Notes: generated by a model not told the origin, from the sequence alone. DNA of 64,000 nucleotides from UBA1309 sp047605645 (GCA_047605645.1 JASGFJ010000025.1:11327-75326); one strand, 5' to 3'; positions 54,335-63,968 are shown, counted from the first letter of the stretch. Program-made: numbers and translations.

Positions 54335-56800
54335 TTATTTCCTCAGATCTTCAAATTTTTTATCTGCAGTGAATACCGGATGTGTTTTTTCAACAACACG
54401 GTCAGTGGAAAGAGCAAATGAAGCTTTTTGTCTTATATCCAAAGAAGAGGTTCCTACCAGCACTTGATAGGTTCCGGCTTCAGCCACCCAGGCAGATACT
54501 TTCGGGTCGAAAGAAGCCAAATCCTGAGGCTTGAGCACCATGGATATTGTTTGCTTTTCACCGGGTTGAAGCAATTTGGTTTTTACAAAACCTTTCAATT
54601 CTTCCGCCGGCTTATCCAATTTGCGCGCAGGAGCTGAAAGATATAATTGGACAACTTCTTTTCCGGCAGTCTTCCCAGTATTGGTTACATCGACAGTTAC
54701 TAGTATCTCTTTGGCGAAAGCAGAACTGCTTAATTTTAGATTTTCCACTACGAAGTTCGTATAAGATAAACCATAACCGAATTCATAAGACGGTTTTACC
54801 TTAAAAGTATTAAAATAGCGATATCCGACATACACTCCTTCCTGATAAGTTACATCCTGTGATTGAGGGTCGTCCGTACCCATCCAGTTAGATTTCGTAT
54901 CGATGTGCCAGTTCTTTGCAGAAGCATGATCCTCGTATCTGACAGGGAATGTCATCGGAAGTTTTCCGGAAGGATTTTGATTTCCAGAAAGTACGTCCGC
55001 AACGGCGTTTCCACCTTCCTGTCCGGCTTGCCAAGCCAACAGAATAGCATCAGGTTTTGCCTTCCAACTGGAAGTTTCCACAACACCGCCCACGTTTAAA
55101 ACGACAACCACTTTTTTCCCCTTTGCATGAAACGCTTCAGTCACCAGAGAAATCAGATTTTGTTCGGCATCAGTCAGATCAAAATCGCCCTCAATCATTC
55201 GATCGACTCCTTCCCCGGAGCTACGCCCCAATGTAATAAAAGCAATAGAAGAAGTCTCTGCAGCTTTATCATAAAAGTCTTTTCCGGCAGACATCTCTTC
55301 CAGCTTCAATCCTCTTCCGAAAATTCCTTCTCTGGCCATGCGTTCTTTCTCTGCTTTCAGCGCTTTAGCGACAAAAGGCTTATAAGCATCCTCGACCACC
55401 TTATTCAATTGATAGCCGGCATTATTTAGTCCTTCGAGTAAGGATACGGTATACGCTTTATTGACATCACCGCTTCCGGTTCCTCCGGCATAAAAGTTAT
55501 ACGAAGTTACACCAAATAGCGCAACAGCTCCCCCGGAAGCTTTGTAGGGCAAAGTATTTGCTTCATTCTTGAGAAGAACCATCCCTTCGGTGGCAGCATG
55601 TCGGGAAACCTTAGCATGGGCCTTCAGGTCAGGGATATCGGAATATTTATAACCTGCAAATGCAGGAGACTTGAACACCAATGCAAGAATACGCTTTACA
55701 TTTCGGTCTACCACCCAGCGAGAAAGAGTTCCATCTTTCATGGCTTTCAGAATCGCGATCTTTTGATTTTTCATACCCGGCATCAACAAATCATTTCCGG
55801 CTTTCTGCTGTTTCACAACATCGCTAACATAATCGGGATTGTTCGCAGCCTGTAAATTCGGATACCCCCCAAACCAATCGGTCATCACCACACCTTTATA
55901 TCCCCATTCATCACGCAGGATGGTGGTCAACAAATCATGGCTTTGGGAAGTCCATTCACCATTTATTTTGTTGTAGGATGACATTACTGTCCAGGGATTA
56001 GCCTCTTTGACAACCGTTTCGAAACCACGCAGATAGATTTCGCGCATAGCCCGTTCACTGATATGTTCGTTTATATTCAAGCGATTTGTTTCCTGATTGT
56101 TTGCGGCAAAATGCTTCACAGAAGTTCCTACTCCGTTAGATTGAACCCCACTTACATAAGCAGCAGCGATTTTCCCTGCGATGAGCGGATCTTCCGAATA
56201 ATATTCAAAATTACGTCCATTCAAGGGATTACGCTGAATGTTCAAAGCCGGAGCCAACAACACATCTACTCCGTATTCTTTTACTTCGTTTCCCATGGCT
56301 TTTCCTACACTTTTCACCAATTCCGGATTCCAGCTTGAAGACAAAGCAGAGCCAATTGGAAATGCTGTTGCATAAAACGTTTGTGTCGTATTCGGCCTTG
56401 TCGGCGCGATACGTAATCCGGCTGGGCCATCTGCAACAATAACTTCAGGGATTCCCAAACGGGAAATTCCATAAGTTCCTCCGGCAGCACCCGGAACTTT
56501 CCCTTTTTCTACATATCCAACGATCGGAACAAGGCCGTCGAATCCGGGCATACCGGTTCCGATAAGTAAATTCGCTTTTTCCTCATCGGTCATACGGGTA
56601 AGGAGGTCATTGAGGCGAACATCAAGCGCTAGTCTCGTATCTTCATATTTGTCCAGTTTACCATTTCCATTCAGGTCAACAAACTTTTTTCCGGCAACGG
56701 TAATGTATCTGGCAGGCTGTTTGGCTTGAGCATGAAGAGGGATATGAGAGACCATCAAAGCCAGACAGCCCAATAAGATTACATGTTTTTTTGTGTTCAT
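54335..56800 (-). CDS. Glycoside hydrolase family 3 beta-glucosidase
   Basis: The start at ATG 56800 gives 821 residues with a signal peptide (cleaved after LHAQ). An EF-hand-like calcium loop follows (DLNGNGKLDKYED, 42-54), then the GH3 TIM barrel with KHFAANNQE (230-238) and the nucleophile D309 in VMTDW. The (alpha/beta)6 domain and a C-terminal fibronectin-III-like domain (from about 690) complete the usual order. It cleaves terminal beta-glucosides or xylosides in the periplasm. It starts 7 bp after the esterase gene, and the receptor gene lies upstream of both, forming an operon for glycan use. Confidence 0.94.
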   Translation of the reverse strand: MNTKKHVILLGCLALMVSHIPLHAQAKQPARYITVAGKKFVDLNGNGKLDKYEDTRLALDVRLNDLLTRMTDEEKANLLIGTGMPGFDGLVPIVGYVEKGKVPGAAGGTYGISRLGIPEVIVADGPAGLRIAPTRPNTTQTFYATAFPIGSALSSSWNPELVKSVGKAMGNEVKEYGVDVLLAPALNIQRNPLNGRNFEYYSEDPLIAGKIAAAYVSGVQSNGVGTSVKHFAANNQETNRLNINEHISERAMREIYLRGFETVVKEANPWTVMSSYNKINGEWTSQSHDLLTTILRDEWGYKGVVMTDWFGGYPNLQAANNPDYVSDVVKQQKAGNDLLMPGMKNQKIAILKAMKDGTLSRWVVDRNVKRILALVFKSPAFAGYKYSDIPDLKAHAKVSRHAATEGMVLLKNEANTLPYKASGGAVALFGVTSYNFYAGGTGSGDVNKAYTVSLLEGLNNAGYQLNKVVEDAYKPFVAKALKAEKERMAREGIFGRGLKLEEMSAGKDFYDKAAETSSIAFITLGRSSGEGVDRMIEGDFDLTDAEQNLISLVTEAFHAKGKKVVVVLNVGGVVETSSWKAKPDAILLAWQAGQEGGNAVADVLSGNQNPSGKLPMTFPVRYEDHASAKNWHIDTKSNWMGTDDPQSQDVTYQEGVYVGYRYFNTFKVKPSYEFGYGLSYTNFVVENLKLSSSAFAKEILVTVDVTNTGKTAGKEVVQLYLSAPARKLDKPAEELKGFVKTKLLQPGEKQTISMVLKPQDLASFDPKVSAWVAEAGTYQVLVGTSSLDIRQKASFALSTDRVVEKTHPVFTADKKFEDLRK

Positions 56801-56807
56801 GAGAGTG

Positions 56808-57602
56808 TTATTTTTTGTGGGAAAACAACCAGTCGAATACACCTGGCTCCTGAAAAACTTTATTCCAGCTATCGTGATTGACTCCCGGATATTCAGTATA
56901 TTTTATTTCACGTTTGCCATCATTCAATCTTTGATAAGCTTCCCGTGCGTAATTCACATTAACCACCTGATCGACTGCTCCGTGAAAAAGCCACAACGGT
57001 GTTTTCTTATTATGTTCTGCAAACCAATCCAGATTGACTGCACCACAGATAATAAAGGCTGCTGCAAACTTTTTAGGTTGGCGGGCAAGAAGTTCATAAG
57101 TACCCATTCCACCCATCGACAATCCACACACATATTCTCTCTTGTTATCAATTTTCGTCGTTTTTTCATATTCACGAATCAATCCCATCACCAGAGAAAG
57201 TGATTCGGTAGCCACACTGTCTTTATAGAAAGTAAAATCAAGATACATCGGACTTCCTTTAGGCAATACCACGCGTTTGACATGTGCCCAATAATCCGAT
57301 TCGGGACATTGCGGAGCAATAACGATTGCCGGATGTTTTTCATACAGATTATCCACCAGCCACTGCCCTCCGTTTTTCAACTGCTTGGCATTGTCGTTTC
57401 CTCTTTCACCGGACCCATGCAGAAACACCACTAAAGGATATTTCTTCTTCGGATTAAAGTTTTTCGGATACATAACTCGATAAAGCAAAGAGCGACTTCC
57501 GTCTACAAATGTTTTTCTTTGAAAAACGGCAGTATCTTGCTGCTGGGCATACAAGCCCGCAGTTACACAAAATACAAACAAGGAAAATATTATTCGTTTC
57601 AT
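56808..57602 (-). CDS. Secreted alpha/beta-hydrolase esterase
   Basis: The 264-residue exported protein (signal peptide cleaved after LYAQ) is an alpha/beta hydrolase with S162 in GLSMGG, D211 and H243, and the oxyanion HGSGERGND. It resembles CE1-like phospholipase/carboxylesterases that act on feruloyl or acetyl groups, and precedes the GH3 gene by 7 bp. Together they would remove ester substituents and then hydrolyse the glycoside. The actual ester is unknown. Confidence 0.88.
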   Translation of the reverse strand: MKRIIFSLFVFCVTAGLYAQQQDTAVFQRKTFVDGSRSLLYRVMYPKNFNPKKKYPLVVFLHGSGERGNDNAKQLKNGGQWLVDNLYEKHPAIVIAPQCPESDYWAHVKRVVLPKGSPMYLDFTFYKDSVATESLSLVMGLIREYEKTTKIDNKREYVCGLSMGGMGTYELLARQPKKFAAAFIICGAVNLDWFAEHNKKTPLWLFHGAVDQVVNVNYAREAYQRLNDGKREIKYTEYPGVNHDSWNKVFQEPGVFDWLFSHKK

Positions 57603-57625
57603 GATAGCTATTTGATGATGGAAAC

Positions 57626-57658
57626 GAATACCGCAGTTGTTATTACCCTACGGTATTC
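57626..57658. other. Inverted repeat between receptor and esterase genes
   Basis: GAATACCG and CGGTATTC, extended by AG/CT across one mismatch, form a hairpin in the 82-bp gap. No T-run follows, so partial read-through from the receptor gene into the esterase gene is likely. Confidence 0.5.
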
Positions 57659-57684
57659 AGAATACAATTTTGTTTTATACATGC

Positions 57685-59925
57685 TTAGAATCGGAAATTT
57701 AACGAAGCCTCCATGGTGAACGGACGGATGTAAGAACCGGTCATCACCGTATTGTAATAAGGGGACGCATCTGTGAATAGTTCAGCTCCATTGATTGTCC
57801 CTTTGGCTCCACGTTGGTTCAGGAAGTTAACAACATTTACTCCCAAATCCATCTTCTTGTTTAATTTATAGGAAGCACCACCAAAAGTTTCCCAGTGAGG
57901 AGCGAAAAACAGCGCATTGGTTAGATTGGCGAATTGTTTGCTATAATAACGTAGACTTGCCCAGACTCTCCATTTATCGAATGTATAACTAGGATCTATC
58001 TCCATTAATATTTTAGAGACCTCTTTGACGTTTTTATTGCTGTAATCATAGCTATTGCCAAAAGCGGTGAATGAATAATTTTTATATACCGGATTCTGCA
58101 CCGTCAGCAAATAATGGATATTAAATCCTTTAAAAGGTTTTGCCACGATATCGGTAGTCCATCCAATAGTCTGGATATCGTAATAAGTTGTTTTTGCCAG
58201 AGTTTCGCTTGTGTTGTCCGGATTCACCAGGTTCAAGCGCAATAAATTATTATTCTTTTTCAGATAACTCAACTGAGATACCAAACTGATTTTATCACTA
58301 TTGAAATACAGACCAACTGCTCCATAAGGAGTTTTTATCGTATTGGTATTGGGGACAACATTCCCGGAATAGCTTTCAAGGCGACCGTTGGTTTCCGTAT
58401 AAAGAGCTTCTCCAATAAATCCAAATTGCCGGGTCAGCTTGTAAACCATATTTACATCTCCTCCTACATGAAACCAGTCGTGTTTAGCTGTTGTAATATC
58501 CGCATCTGCCAATGTAAATCCCGCTGTGCGTGTCGTTAAAGTTTGATCGGCTTTTATATGATTGTATCGCAAATTCAGGCCGTAAGTGACATTGAACTTA
58601 TCATTAACCTTCCAATCATCTGATAAATAAGCCGAAAGTTTATTCTCAGAGCCATTATGATATTCGCCCCCGATATTGTAATTGTAGAAACCGTCAGCAT
58701 CTGTATTTGCAGAACTTCCGCTGGTATTTCTCAACAATAACTCAGGATTAGCTTGCGCTGTTTGATAGAAAAATGTTCTGTTAGAGATAAATTTATTTAC
58801 ATTATAATATTTCTCCATGATTCCAATACGCCAATTATGAAAGCCCACTTTCTTTGTCAATTCAGCTTTTGCCATCGCCGTTTTTGTTGGAATATGAGGG
58901 CTATACATTCCCAGCATTGAGTTTACATATCCTTCGTAGGTATCTCCGGTTTCTTTATTTGTGAAACCGGAAGTTGAAGTAGCCTGAAAGACAGTAAGAG
59001 GAACTGCCGCCAAAACAGTTGCTTCTGCATACCGGAAACGGCTCGTGTAATTCAAATCCCATCCATTATTCAGTTTGTAATTTCCAAAGATATCGAATGT
59101 ATGCGAAAAAGACTGTGCATTTTGTCCGCCCATATCCGCCCATTCCGATTCTCCTGATTTCATATCTAGAAATTTATATTTCCCTGTTCTCAAGATATAG
59201 GAATCACGGCCGATTCTAAAATCATTAAATTCCTCGACCTTACCACCTTCTTTGTATTTAAAGAGAGCATAGTTTGTTAATGATGCCGAATTGGCATACT
59301 TATAATAGAAGTTAATCTGACCTTTTCCGTTATTGAAGTTTTTAGTCAATCCTGCTCTGTAGATCTGAGTTTTATCCGAATAGTTCGTAAACTTCAAATC
59401 ATAAGAATTCGGATCTAAATTCAGGAATGCGCCAACACTATAAAACCAGTTTTTAGCAAGTTTACCGGTCAGGTTCAGGTCTCCTTTAATCCAGCCGTAA
59501 TGATTGGTGGAGATATTTCCAACCAACGATGTTTTATCACTACCTATGCGATCATAAGAATTAACGGCAAACCCCAGATCACCTGTAGTAATAGCGGATT
59601 CTCCCAATTTCATAAGCCCTGTTTTTCCAAGGCTGACACTTTGCCTCCAGGTTTCGGTAGGTAGTTCAGGCCAGTAGAAATAGACAACGGGAAGTCCGTT
59701 CTCTTGAATAGTAATTCCGCCAACAGTAGATGGCAGCCCGATATTCACATCACGTGGGCCATTGTTACTGGCCGCATTCAACATTACATTTCGATTTGCT
59801 TCCTCTTTGCTTTTAAGTCTTGACGCAGCTGTAGTATCCGCTTTTGCGACATTTTGAGCACTCGAGTTTAAGGCTAACCCGAATAGGGAGAAAGTACTTC
59901 CCCAAAAGAACATTTTAAGATTCAT
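57685..59925 (-). CDS. TonB-dependent receptor-type outer-membrane protein
   Basis: ATG 59925 gives 746 residues with a signal peptide cleaved after NSSAQ; the frame to 59964 begins with a TTG and is rejected. A short plug-like domain (INIGLPSTVGGITI, GLPVVYFYWPELP, NSYDRIGSDK) is followed by a barrel rich in YxxxN strands and ending in ASLNFRF. It has no CarboxypepD_reg domain, unlike the receptor at 49754. It is the first gene of the receptor-esterase-GH3 set and lies downstream of two FNR-like boxes. Substrate is inferred to be a glucoside-containing glycan fragment. Confidence 0.87.
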   Translation of the reverse strand: MNLKMFFWGSTFSLFGLALNSSAQNVAKADTTAASRLKSKEEANRNVMLNAASNNGPRDVNIGLPSTVGGITIQENGLPVVYFYWPELPTETWRQSVSLGKTGLMKLGESAITTGDLGFAVNSYDRIGSDKTSLVGNISTNHYGWIKGDLNLTGKLAKNWFYSVGAFLNLDPNSYDLKFTNYSDKTQIYRAGLTKNFNNGKGQINFYYKYANSASLTNYALFKYKEGGKVEEFNDFRIGRDSYILRTGKYKFLDMKSGESEWADMGGQNAQSFSHTFDIFGNYKLNNGWDLNYTSRFRYAEATVLAAVPLTVFQATSTSGFTNKETGDTYEGYVNSMLGMYSPHIPTKTAMAKAELTKKVGFHNWRIGIMEKYYNVNKFISNRTFFYQTAQANPELLLRNTSGSSANTDADGFYNYNIGGEYHNGSENKLSAYLSDDWKVNDKFNVTYGLNLRYNHIKADQTLTTRTAGFTLADADITTAKHDWFHVGGDVNMVYKLTRQFGFIGEALYTETNGRLESYSGNVVPNTNTIKTPYGAVGLYFNSDKISLVSQLSYLKKNNNLLRLNLVNPDNTSETLAKTTYYDIQTIGWTTDIVAKPFKGFNIHYLLTVQNPVYKNYSFTAFGNSYDYSNKNVKEVSKILMEIDPSYTFDKWRVWASLRYYSKQFANLTNALFFAPHWETFGGASYKLNKKMDLGVNVVNFLNQRGAKGTINGAELFTDASPYYNTVMTGSYIRPFTMEASLNFRF

Positions 59926-60031
59926 GATAATGTCTGTAGATTGATTTACTAATAATTTTTTCAAGGTAAATTTTCAAAGCCATGCTTGAATATTTCTTTT
60001 GTAAAATTATGTAAACAATCAAAAATTAAAA

Positions 60032-60083
60032 TTGACATACATCAATTAGTCCTATGCAACCTCTATTTCTTGATATACATCAA
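60032..60083 (-). promoter_or_regulatory. Two FNR-type operator boxes upstream of the receptor-esterase-GH3 operon
   Basis: The box at 60070-60083 is TTGATATACATCAA, a perfect TTGAT-N4-ATCAA palindrome. The box at 60032-60045 is TTGACATACATCAA, with one mismatch in the left half-site. Their centres are 38 bp apart, and they lie 107-158 bp before the receptor ATG, just after the 3' end of a Crp/Fnr-family gene whose recognition helix has the E-x-x-S-R pattern known to read TTGAT. Confidence 0.65.
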
Positions 60084-60100
60084 AAACAGCGGTATGCCAC

Positions 60101-60700
60101 TTACAACTGTCCACCACGTATACGGCTCAGGGATTCAGGAGTCATAAGTAGATAAGAAGCAATATATTGAAGAGGTGCGCGTAAAACGACTTTCGGCTGT
60201 TCACGCAAGAGCCGGTCATATCGTTCATGTGCTGTTTCATAACGAATAGAATCTGCTTTTCGCTGCGAGATAATCAAACTTGTTTTAAGGAAGTTATTAT
60301 AGAGAATGCCTATTTCCGGATTTCTTCTGGCCAGATTTTCTATCTTTTCAAAAGAGAACATCTGAATGACTGAAGGTTCTAAAGCTTCAACTACTAACTT
60401 GGAGGGTTGCTGTGTAAAAAAGCTTTCAATACAAAAAAACATCTCTCCGTCAGGGGTAAAATGCTCTGTCACGTCTTTCTGTTTTTTGTAATAATATTGT
60501 CGGATTAATCCAGATTCCACATAAGACATATAACGCGCCACTTGTCCTTCTTTACAGAACAGCTCTCCTCTTTTCAACTCTCTTCGTTCAAAAATTGATG
60601 CAAATTCAAGAAAAGCATTTTCACTAAGGCCTGTCTTTTGCCCAAGTATTTGATTGACCCGATCAATGATTCTCTGGATAATGAATGATGTTTGTTCCAT
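60101..60700 (-). CDS. Crp/Fnr family transcriptional regulator
   Basis: The 199-residue protein has an N-terminal cyclic-nucleotide-binding-like fold (about 25-120; LKRGELFCKEGQ, SYVESGLIRQYY) and a short C-terminal winged helix with TPESLSRIR. E189, S192 and R193 fit the ExxSR pattern with which FNR reads TTGAT half-sites. There are no FNR-type iron-sulfur cysteines at the N-terminus and the cAMP-binding residues are not evident, so the effector is unknown. The operon with matching boxes lies directly downstream, making it the likely target. Confidence 0.85.
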   Translation of the reverse strand: MEQTSFIIQRIIDRVNQILGQKTGLSENAFLEFASIFERRELKRGELFCKEGQVARYMSYVESGLIRQYYYKKQKDVTEHFTPDGEMFFCIESFFTQQPSKLVVEALEPSVIQMFSFEKIENLARRNPEIGILYNNFLKTSLIISQRKADSIRYETAHERYDRLLREQPKVVLRAPLQYIASYLLMTPESLSRIRGGQL

Positions 60701-61096
60701 ATATGTTTTCTACAAATGAATATAGAGCATTACTCGACAAAAGAAAAATTATCAATTCCTCTTCTGAAACTCAGCAATAGATTTCAATGATAACATGGGG
60801 AGGGAGGATTCAGGAGTAATAATGTTTAACAAATATAGGATTATTTTCTTCTGAATACACCTTACTTGCTTAGAAAAACATTCTTCAATACCGGAGAGTA
60901 CCACCGGATTGACTCGAACAAAGCGACCTCATCTAAGTAAATGTTCATCATCAGCGGCAAGCATATTCAACCGTAGTATATTGACAATAAGACACAATCG
61001 GGCTAGCCATATAAAACGAATCTTACAGAACTACTTAAATAAAAGATCGACCACACCCATGTCCTTACATGCAGGACAATCAGGCAAAAAGCGCCA
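60701..61096. other. Intergenic region between murQ and the Crp/Fnr gene
   Basis: About 400 bp without a gene I can support. The part next to the regulator holds its putative promoter at 60830-60837. The rest has no recognised family, tRNA or repeat. Confidence 0.5.
60830..60837 (-). promoter_or_regulatory. Promoter -7 box of the Crp/Fnr gene
   Basis: TATATTTG on the minus strand is a full -7 match about 130 bp before the ATG; -33 is weak. Confidence 0.45.
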
Positions 61097-61918
61097 TTAC
61101 TTTTTGTTCTCTCCGTAGGCCAGTATTGCTCTGCTGGCCGACCCGTATTTCAGAAGAAGTTCTTTCGCTTCATCGTAAGGCAGATGCAGTTCATCCACCA
61201 ACATGCGCGTACCCCGATCCACCAGCTTGGCATTGCTCAGCTGCATATTGACCATGCGGTTGCCTTTCACACGTCCGAGTTTGATCATGACAGATGTGGA
61301 AATCATATTCAGCACCATTTTCTGAGCTGTTCCCGACTTCATGCGCGAACTTCCGGTTACAAACTCGGGGCCGACTATGGTCTCGATAGCGATTTCTGCT
61401 TCTTGTGACAAAGGAGAATCCGGATTACTTGAAATTCCGGCCGTTAGCAACCCGTTTCTACGGGCTTCACGAATAGCTCCCAGTACATAAGGAGTTGTTC
61501 CGGAAGCCGCAATGCCGATAAGAGTATCGTTCTCCCGGATACCGAATTCCTGCAAATCCGCCCAGCCTTTTTCCGTATTATCTTCCGCTTTTTCCACCGG
61601 ATGCCGAAGTGCCCGATCTCCACCGGCAATCAACCCGATAACATGACCCGGTTCCATTCCGAAAGTAGGCGGAATCTCAGAAGCATCAAGCACACCGAGC
61701 CTTCCACTAGTCCCCGCTCCGACATAGAACACACGTCCGCCCTTTTGCATCCGGATAATTATTCCGGAAACTAGCTTTTCAATTTGCGGGATAGCCTTTT
61801 CGACAGCGAATGCAACCTTTTGATCTTCCCGGTTGATATTTGTCAACAACTCACTCACGGACATATCCTCCAGATTGTCGTAGAGAGAAGGTTGTTCGGT
61901 AATCTTCATCAAAGTCAT
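61097..61918 (-). CDS. murQ: N-acetylmuramic acid 6-phosphate etherase
   Basis: MurQ cleaves the lactyl ether of MurNAc-6-phosphate to give GlcNAc-6-phosphate and D-lactate in cell-wall recycling. The 273-residue product has the SIS-domain phosphosugar loop VGAGTSGRLG and DASEIPPTF with the catalytic E81, and GSSRMKSGTAQK near 190. The kinase gene lies 36 bp upstream, so the pair forms an operon. Length is typical for the short Bacteroidota form. Confidence 0.95.
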   Translation of the reverse strand: MTLMKITEQPSLYDNLEDMSVSELLTNINREDQKVAFAVEKAIPQIEKLVSGIIIRMQKGGRVFYVGAGTSGRLGVLDASEIPPTFGMEPGHVIGLIAGGDRALRHPVEKAEDNTEKGWADLQEFGIRENDTLIGIAASGTTPYVLGAIREARRNGLLTAGISSNPDSPLSQEAEIAIETIVGPEFVTGSSRMKSGTAQKMVLNMISTSVMIKLGRVKGNRMVNMQLSNAKLVDRGTRMLVDELHLPYDEAKELLLKYGSASRAILAYGENKK

Positions 61919-61954
61919 TTTTCTTTGTATTTAATGTTCATTTTCAGCTTCCGT

Positions 61955-62800
61955 CTATTGATTTAGCCGGGAATAATAAGCAATCATTCCCTCCATGGGG
62001 GAAGCCACAATTTCGGCAAGCTGCAAATGCAATCGATGTGCTACGCTCCTCAGTACATCCTGAAAATGATAGGCAACCGAACCGGTGAAACAGATCGCGG
62101 TGTTTTCGTAGTCATATTGCATCACATTGCGACGAAAAAAATCCTCAAAACTGGTTTCGACCATACGATAAATCCGCTCATCGGAAAGATGCAGCTTAAT
62201 GAAAGGAGCAAATCCGGCCAAAAACCGGTTCGGCTGTTTTCCTCGATAGACATGCTCGATAAAATCTCCGGATTGAAATCCTGTCTGCTCCAGAAATTCC
62301 ACCTTCAATTCTTTCCCGAATTGATTCTTCAAACATGCACCGACAAAGAGTCGCCCCAAAACGGCACCGCTTCCTTCATCCCCCAGAATAAACCCTAAGG
62401 GTGAAACATTTTCTGTAATCTCTTTCCCATCGTAGTATCCCGAATTGGAACCTGTACCCAAAATACAGGCAATCCCTTTCCGGTCTCCCAACAAGCCTTT
62501 CGCGGCGCCCAGCATATCGCTGCCGACCTCTACTTTACCAGCCTGGAGCGAAACATGAATAGCGTCTCTGATTATTTCATTTTTTGCTCCTCCAACACAA
62601 CCTGCTCCAAAGAAATGAACAGATTCGACCCTGTGCCCTTCCACTTCCGGAACAAGTTTATGGAGCAATTCCTCCGAAATATCTTCACCCGTACGAAAAA
62701 AAGGATTAGCTCCATGAGTGAATACACGCTTCCATAATTTCCCGTCTTCTATCAAGGCCCAATCTACTTTGGTAGATCCACCGTCTGCTACAATAATCAT
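61955..62800 (-). CDS. murK: MurNAc/GlcNAc kinase (BadF/BcrA ATPase family, MurK-like)
   Basis: The 281-residue kinase has the ASKHA phosphate loops ADGGSTKVDW (5-14), ILGTGSNSGYY and GDEGSGAVLG. It belongs to the BadF/BadG family that includes N-acetylglucosamine kinases and the MurNAc kinase MurK of Tannerella. It lies directly upstream of murQ, so it should supply MurNAc-6-phosphate for that enzyme. No transporter (murT) is visible. The MurK name rests mainly on context. Confidence 0.85.
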   Translation of the reverse strand: MIIVADGGSTKVDWALIEDGKLWKRVFTHGANPFFRTGEDISEELLHKLVPEVEGHRVESVHFFGAGCVGGAKNEIIRDAIHVSLQAGKVEVGSDMLGAAKGLLGDRKGIACILGTGSNSGYYDGKEITENVSPLGFILGDEGSGAVLGRLFVGACLKNQFGKELKVEFLEQTGFQSGDFIEHVYRGKQPNRFLAGFAPFIKLHLSDERIYRMVETSFEDFFRRNVMQYDYENTAICFTGSVAYHFQDVLRSVAHRLHLQLAEIVASPMEGMIAYYSRLNQ

Positions 62801-63318
62801 GGTTGATTCGTTTATACTATATGTAAATACAAAAGTAATGGTTAGATAGGATATTTATAGAATAAAGCAGAAGGAAAATAAGGAGATTTACTCGGCGGCA
62901 ACAGACGAATACCGATTCAAATATCAGGCTATTGGAAGTGCCAAAAAGCATCATTAGAAGAGAAAGGATACAAAGGAGAACTGTTTCCTCAGCAACGGAC
63001 ATATCCGTTGCAATAATATTCTGAAAAAATAGCCTGCTCATAAAGAATTAAAGTCCACCTCCCCATCAAACACCCTGTCATATATTTATATTATCAGTAG
63101 CACGACAGGGCATTGAGCAATCTCAAGAAAGCCCACAAAATACAATCCTAGATGAACCAAAAAAGAAAGCGATTATAAATAAGGAAAGCGATTGAGAACT
63201 ATCATCCATTTTGAGGATCCTTACTTCTTCACTAAGCGAGAATAACGAAGAATAACCCATTAAACAGCCAAAGGAAAAAGACGACAGGATAGAAAAGTTT
63301 AAAAAGCTTATCACAATT
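62801..63318. other. Intergenic region without recognised gene
   Basis: About 520 bp between the divergent murK and type IIG-like genes. It holds the murK promoter at 62830-62837 and a 7-bp inverted repeat CCCTGTC/GACAGGG at 63072-63109 with a 24-nt loop. Minus-strand frames here show no family motif. Confidence 0.5.
62830..62837 (-). promoter_or_regulatory. murK-murQ promoter -7 box
   Basis: TACTTTTG on the minus strand is a full -7 match about 30 bp before the murK ATG. Confidence 0.6.
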
Positions 63319-63350
63319 TTTGGGGTATTACCTTCTTTTTTGTACCTTCG
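63319..63350 (+). promoter_or_regulatory. Promoter of the type IIG-like ORF
   Basis: TTTG and TACCTTCG are 20 bp apart; the -7 box has one deviation from TAnnTTTG. It lies 51 bp before the ATG. Confidence 0.5.
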
Positions 63351-63401
63351 CGAACAAAGCATTACTTGCGTATATCATTGATTTTCACAAAATAAACATA
63401 G

Positions 63402-63968
63402 ATGAGTGCAAATTTTTTCTATAAGAAATTAGGTTACGAACAATTGGTAAATTGCTCTGATATACCAATTTCTAATCCTGAATACCAGGAATTGGGAAAG
63501 ATAGGTGCTGACAAAGTTTATTTTTCAGGAGACTTTCCTGCCATTCTTTTCAAACAAGTTAAGTCATTCGATATTGATGCTTTAAAGCAAATTGCCGAAA
63601 TTCAACACAAAGCATGGAACTATCGAAAGATCATGTTTCTTTTTGTTGTGTCAGACACCGAGATTAGGATTTATAATTGCCACGAAAAGCCCAAATATAT
63701 AAAGCCTGATTCCAACTATGATAAAGAATTAAGTCCGTATCAGATTTTTAGGAGTACAAAAGATGACCAAACAAATTTAGGAATCTTAGTCGAAATCTTT
63801 TCCCGCATAGGCGTTGATAGTGGTTTGTTGTGGACAAGCGATTACAATCTTCGTGATAAAATAAATGTTCAAAAAAGGATAGACAGATATTTAGTAGAAA
63901 GTTTATTGAGAACGGCTGATGCCTTAAAAAAGGATATAAAAGATACTAATAACCTGAGTTCTGTTTAA
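63402..63968 (+). CDS. N-terminal domain of a type IIG-like restriction-modification enzyme (short)
   Basis: The 188-residue product contains FPAILFKQVKSFD, IAEIQHKAWNYRKIMFLFVV, DTEIRIYNCHEKP and IDRYLVESLLRTADALKKD. In type IIG (Eco57I-like) and related DNA methyltransferase-nuclease fusions this is the N-terminal segment before the methyltransferase domain. Here the frame stops with TAA at 63966-63968, far short of the roughly 900-1200 residues usual for the family, and no methyltransferase motif is seen before the window ends 32 bp later. It could be a truncated gene, a split subunit, or an interrupted one. Assignment rests on recalled family patterns. Confidence 0.6.
   Translation: MSANFFYKKLGYEQLVNCSDIPISNPEYQELGKIGADKVYFSGDFPAILFKQVKSFDIDALKQIAEIQHKAWNYRKIMFLFVVSDTEIRIYNCHEKPKYIKPDSNYDKELSPYQIFRSTKDDQTNLGILVEIFSRIGVDSGLLWTSDYNLRDKINVQKRIDRYLVESLLRTADALKKDIKDTNNLSSV

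Noticed and set aside
60701..61096. Possible transposase or regulator remnant in the murQ-Crp gap
   Set aside because: Translations in all frames gave no recognisable domain or inverted repeats.
63123..63362. 79-codon minus-strand frame before the type IIG-like gene
   Set aside because: It covers the promoter of the plus-strand gene and has no recognisable motif.
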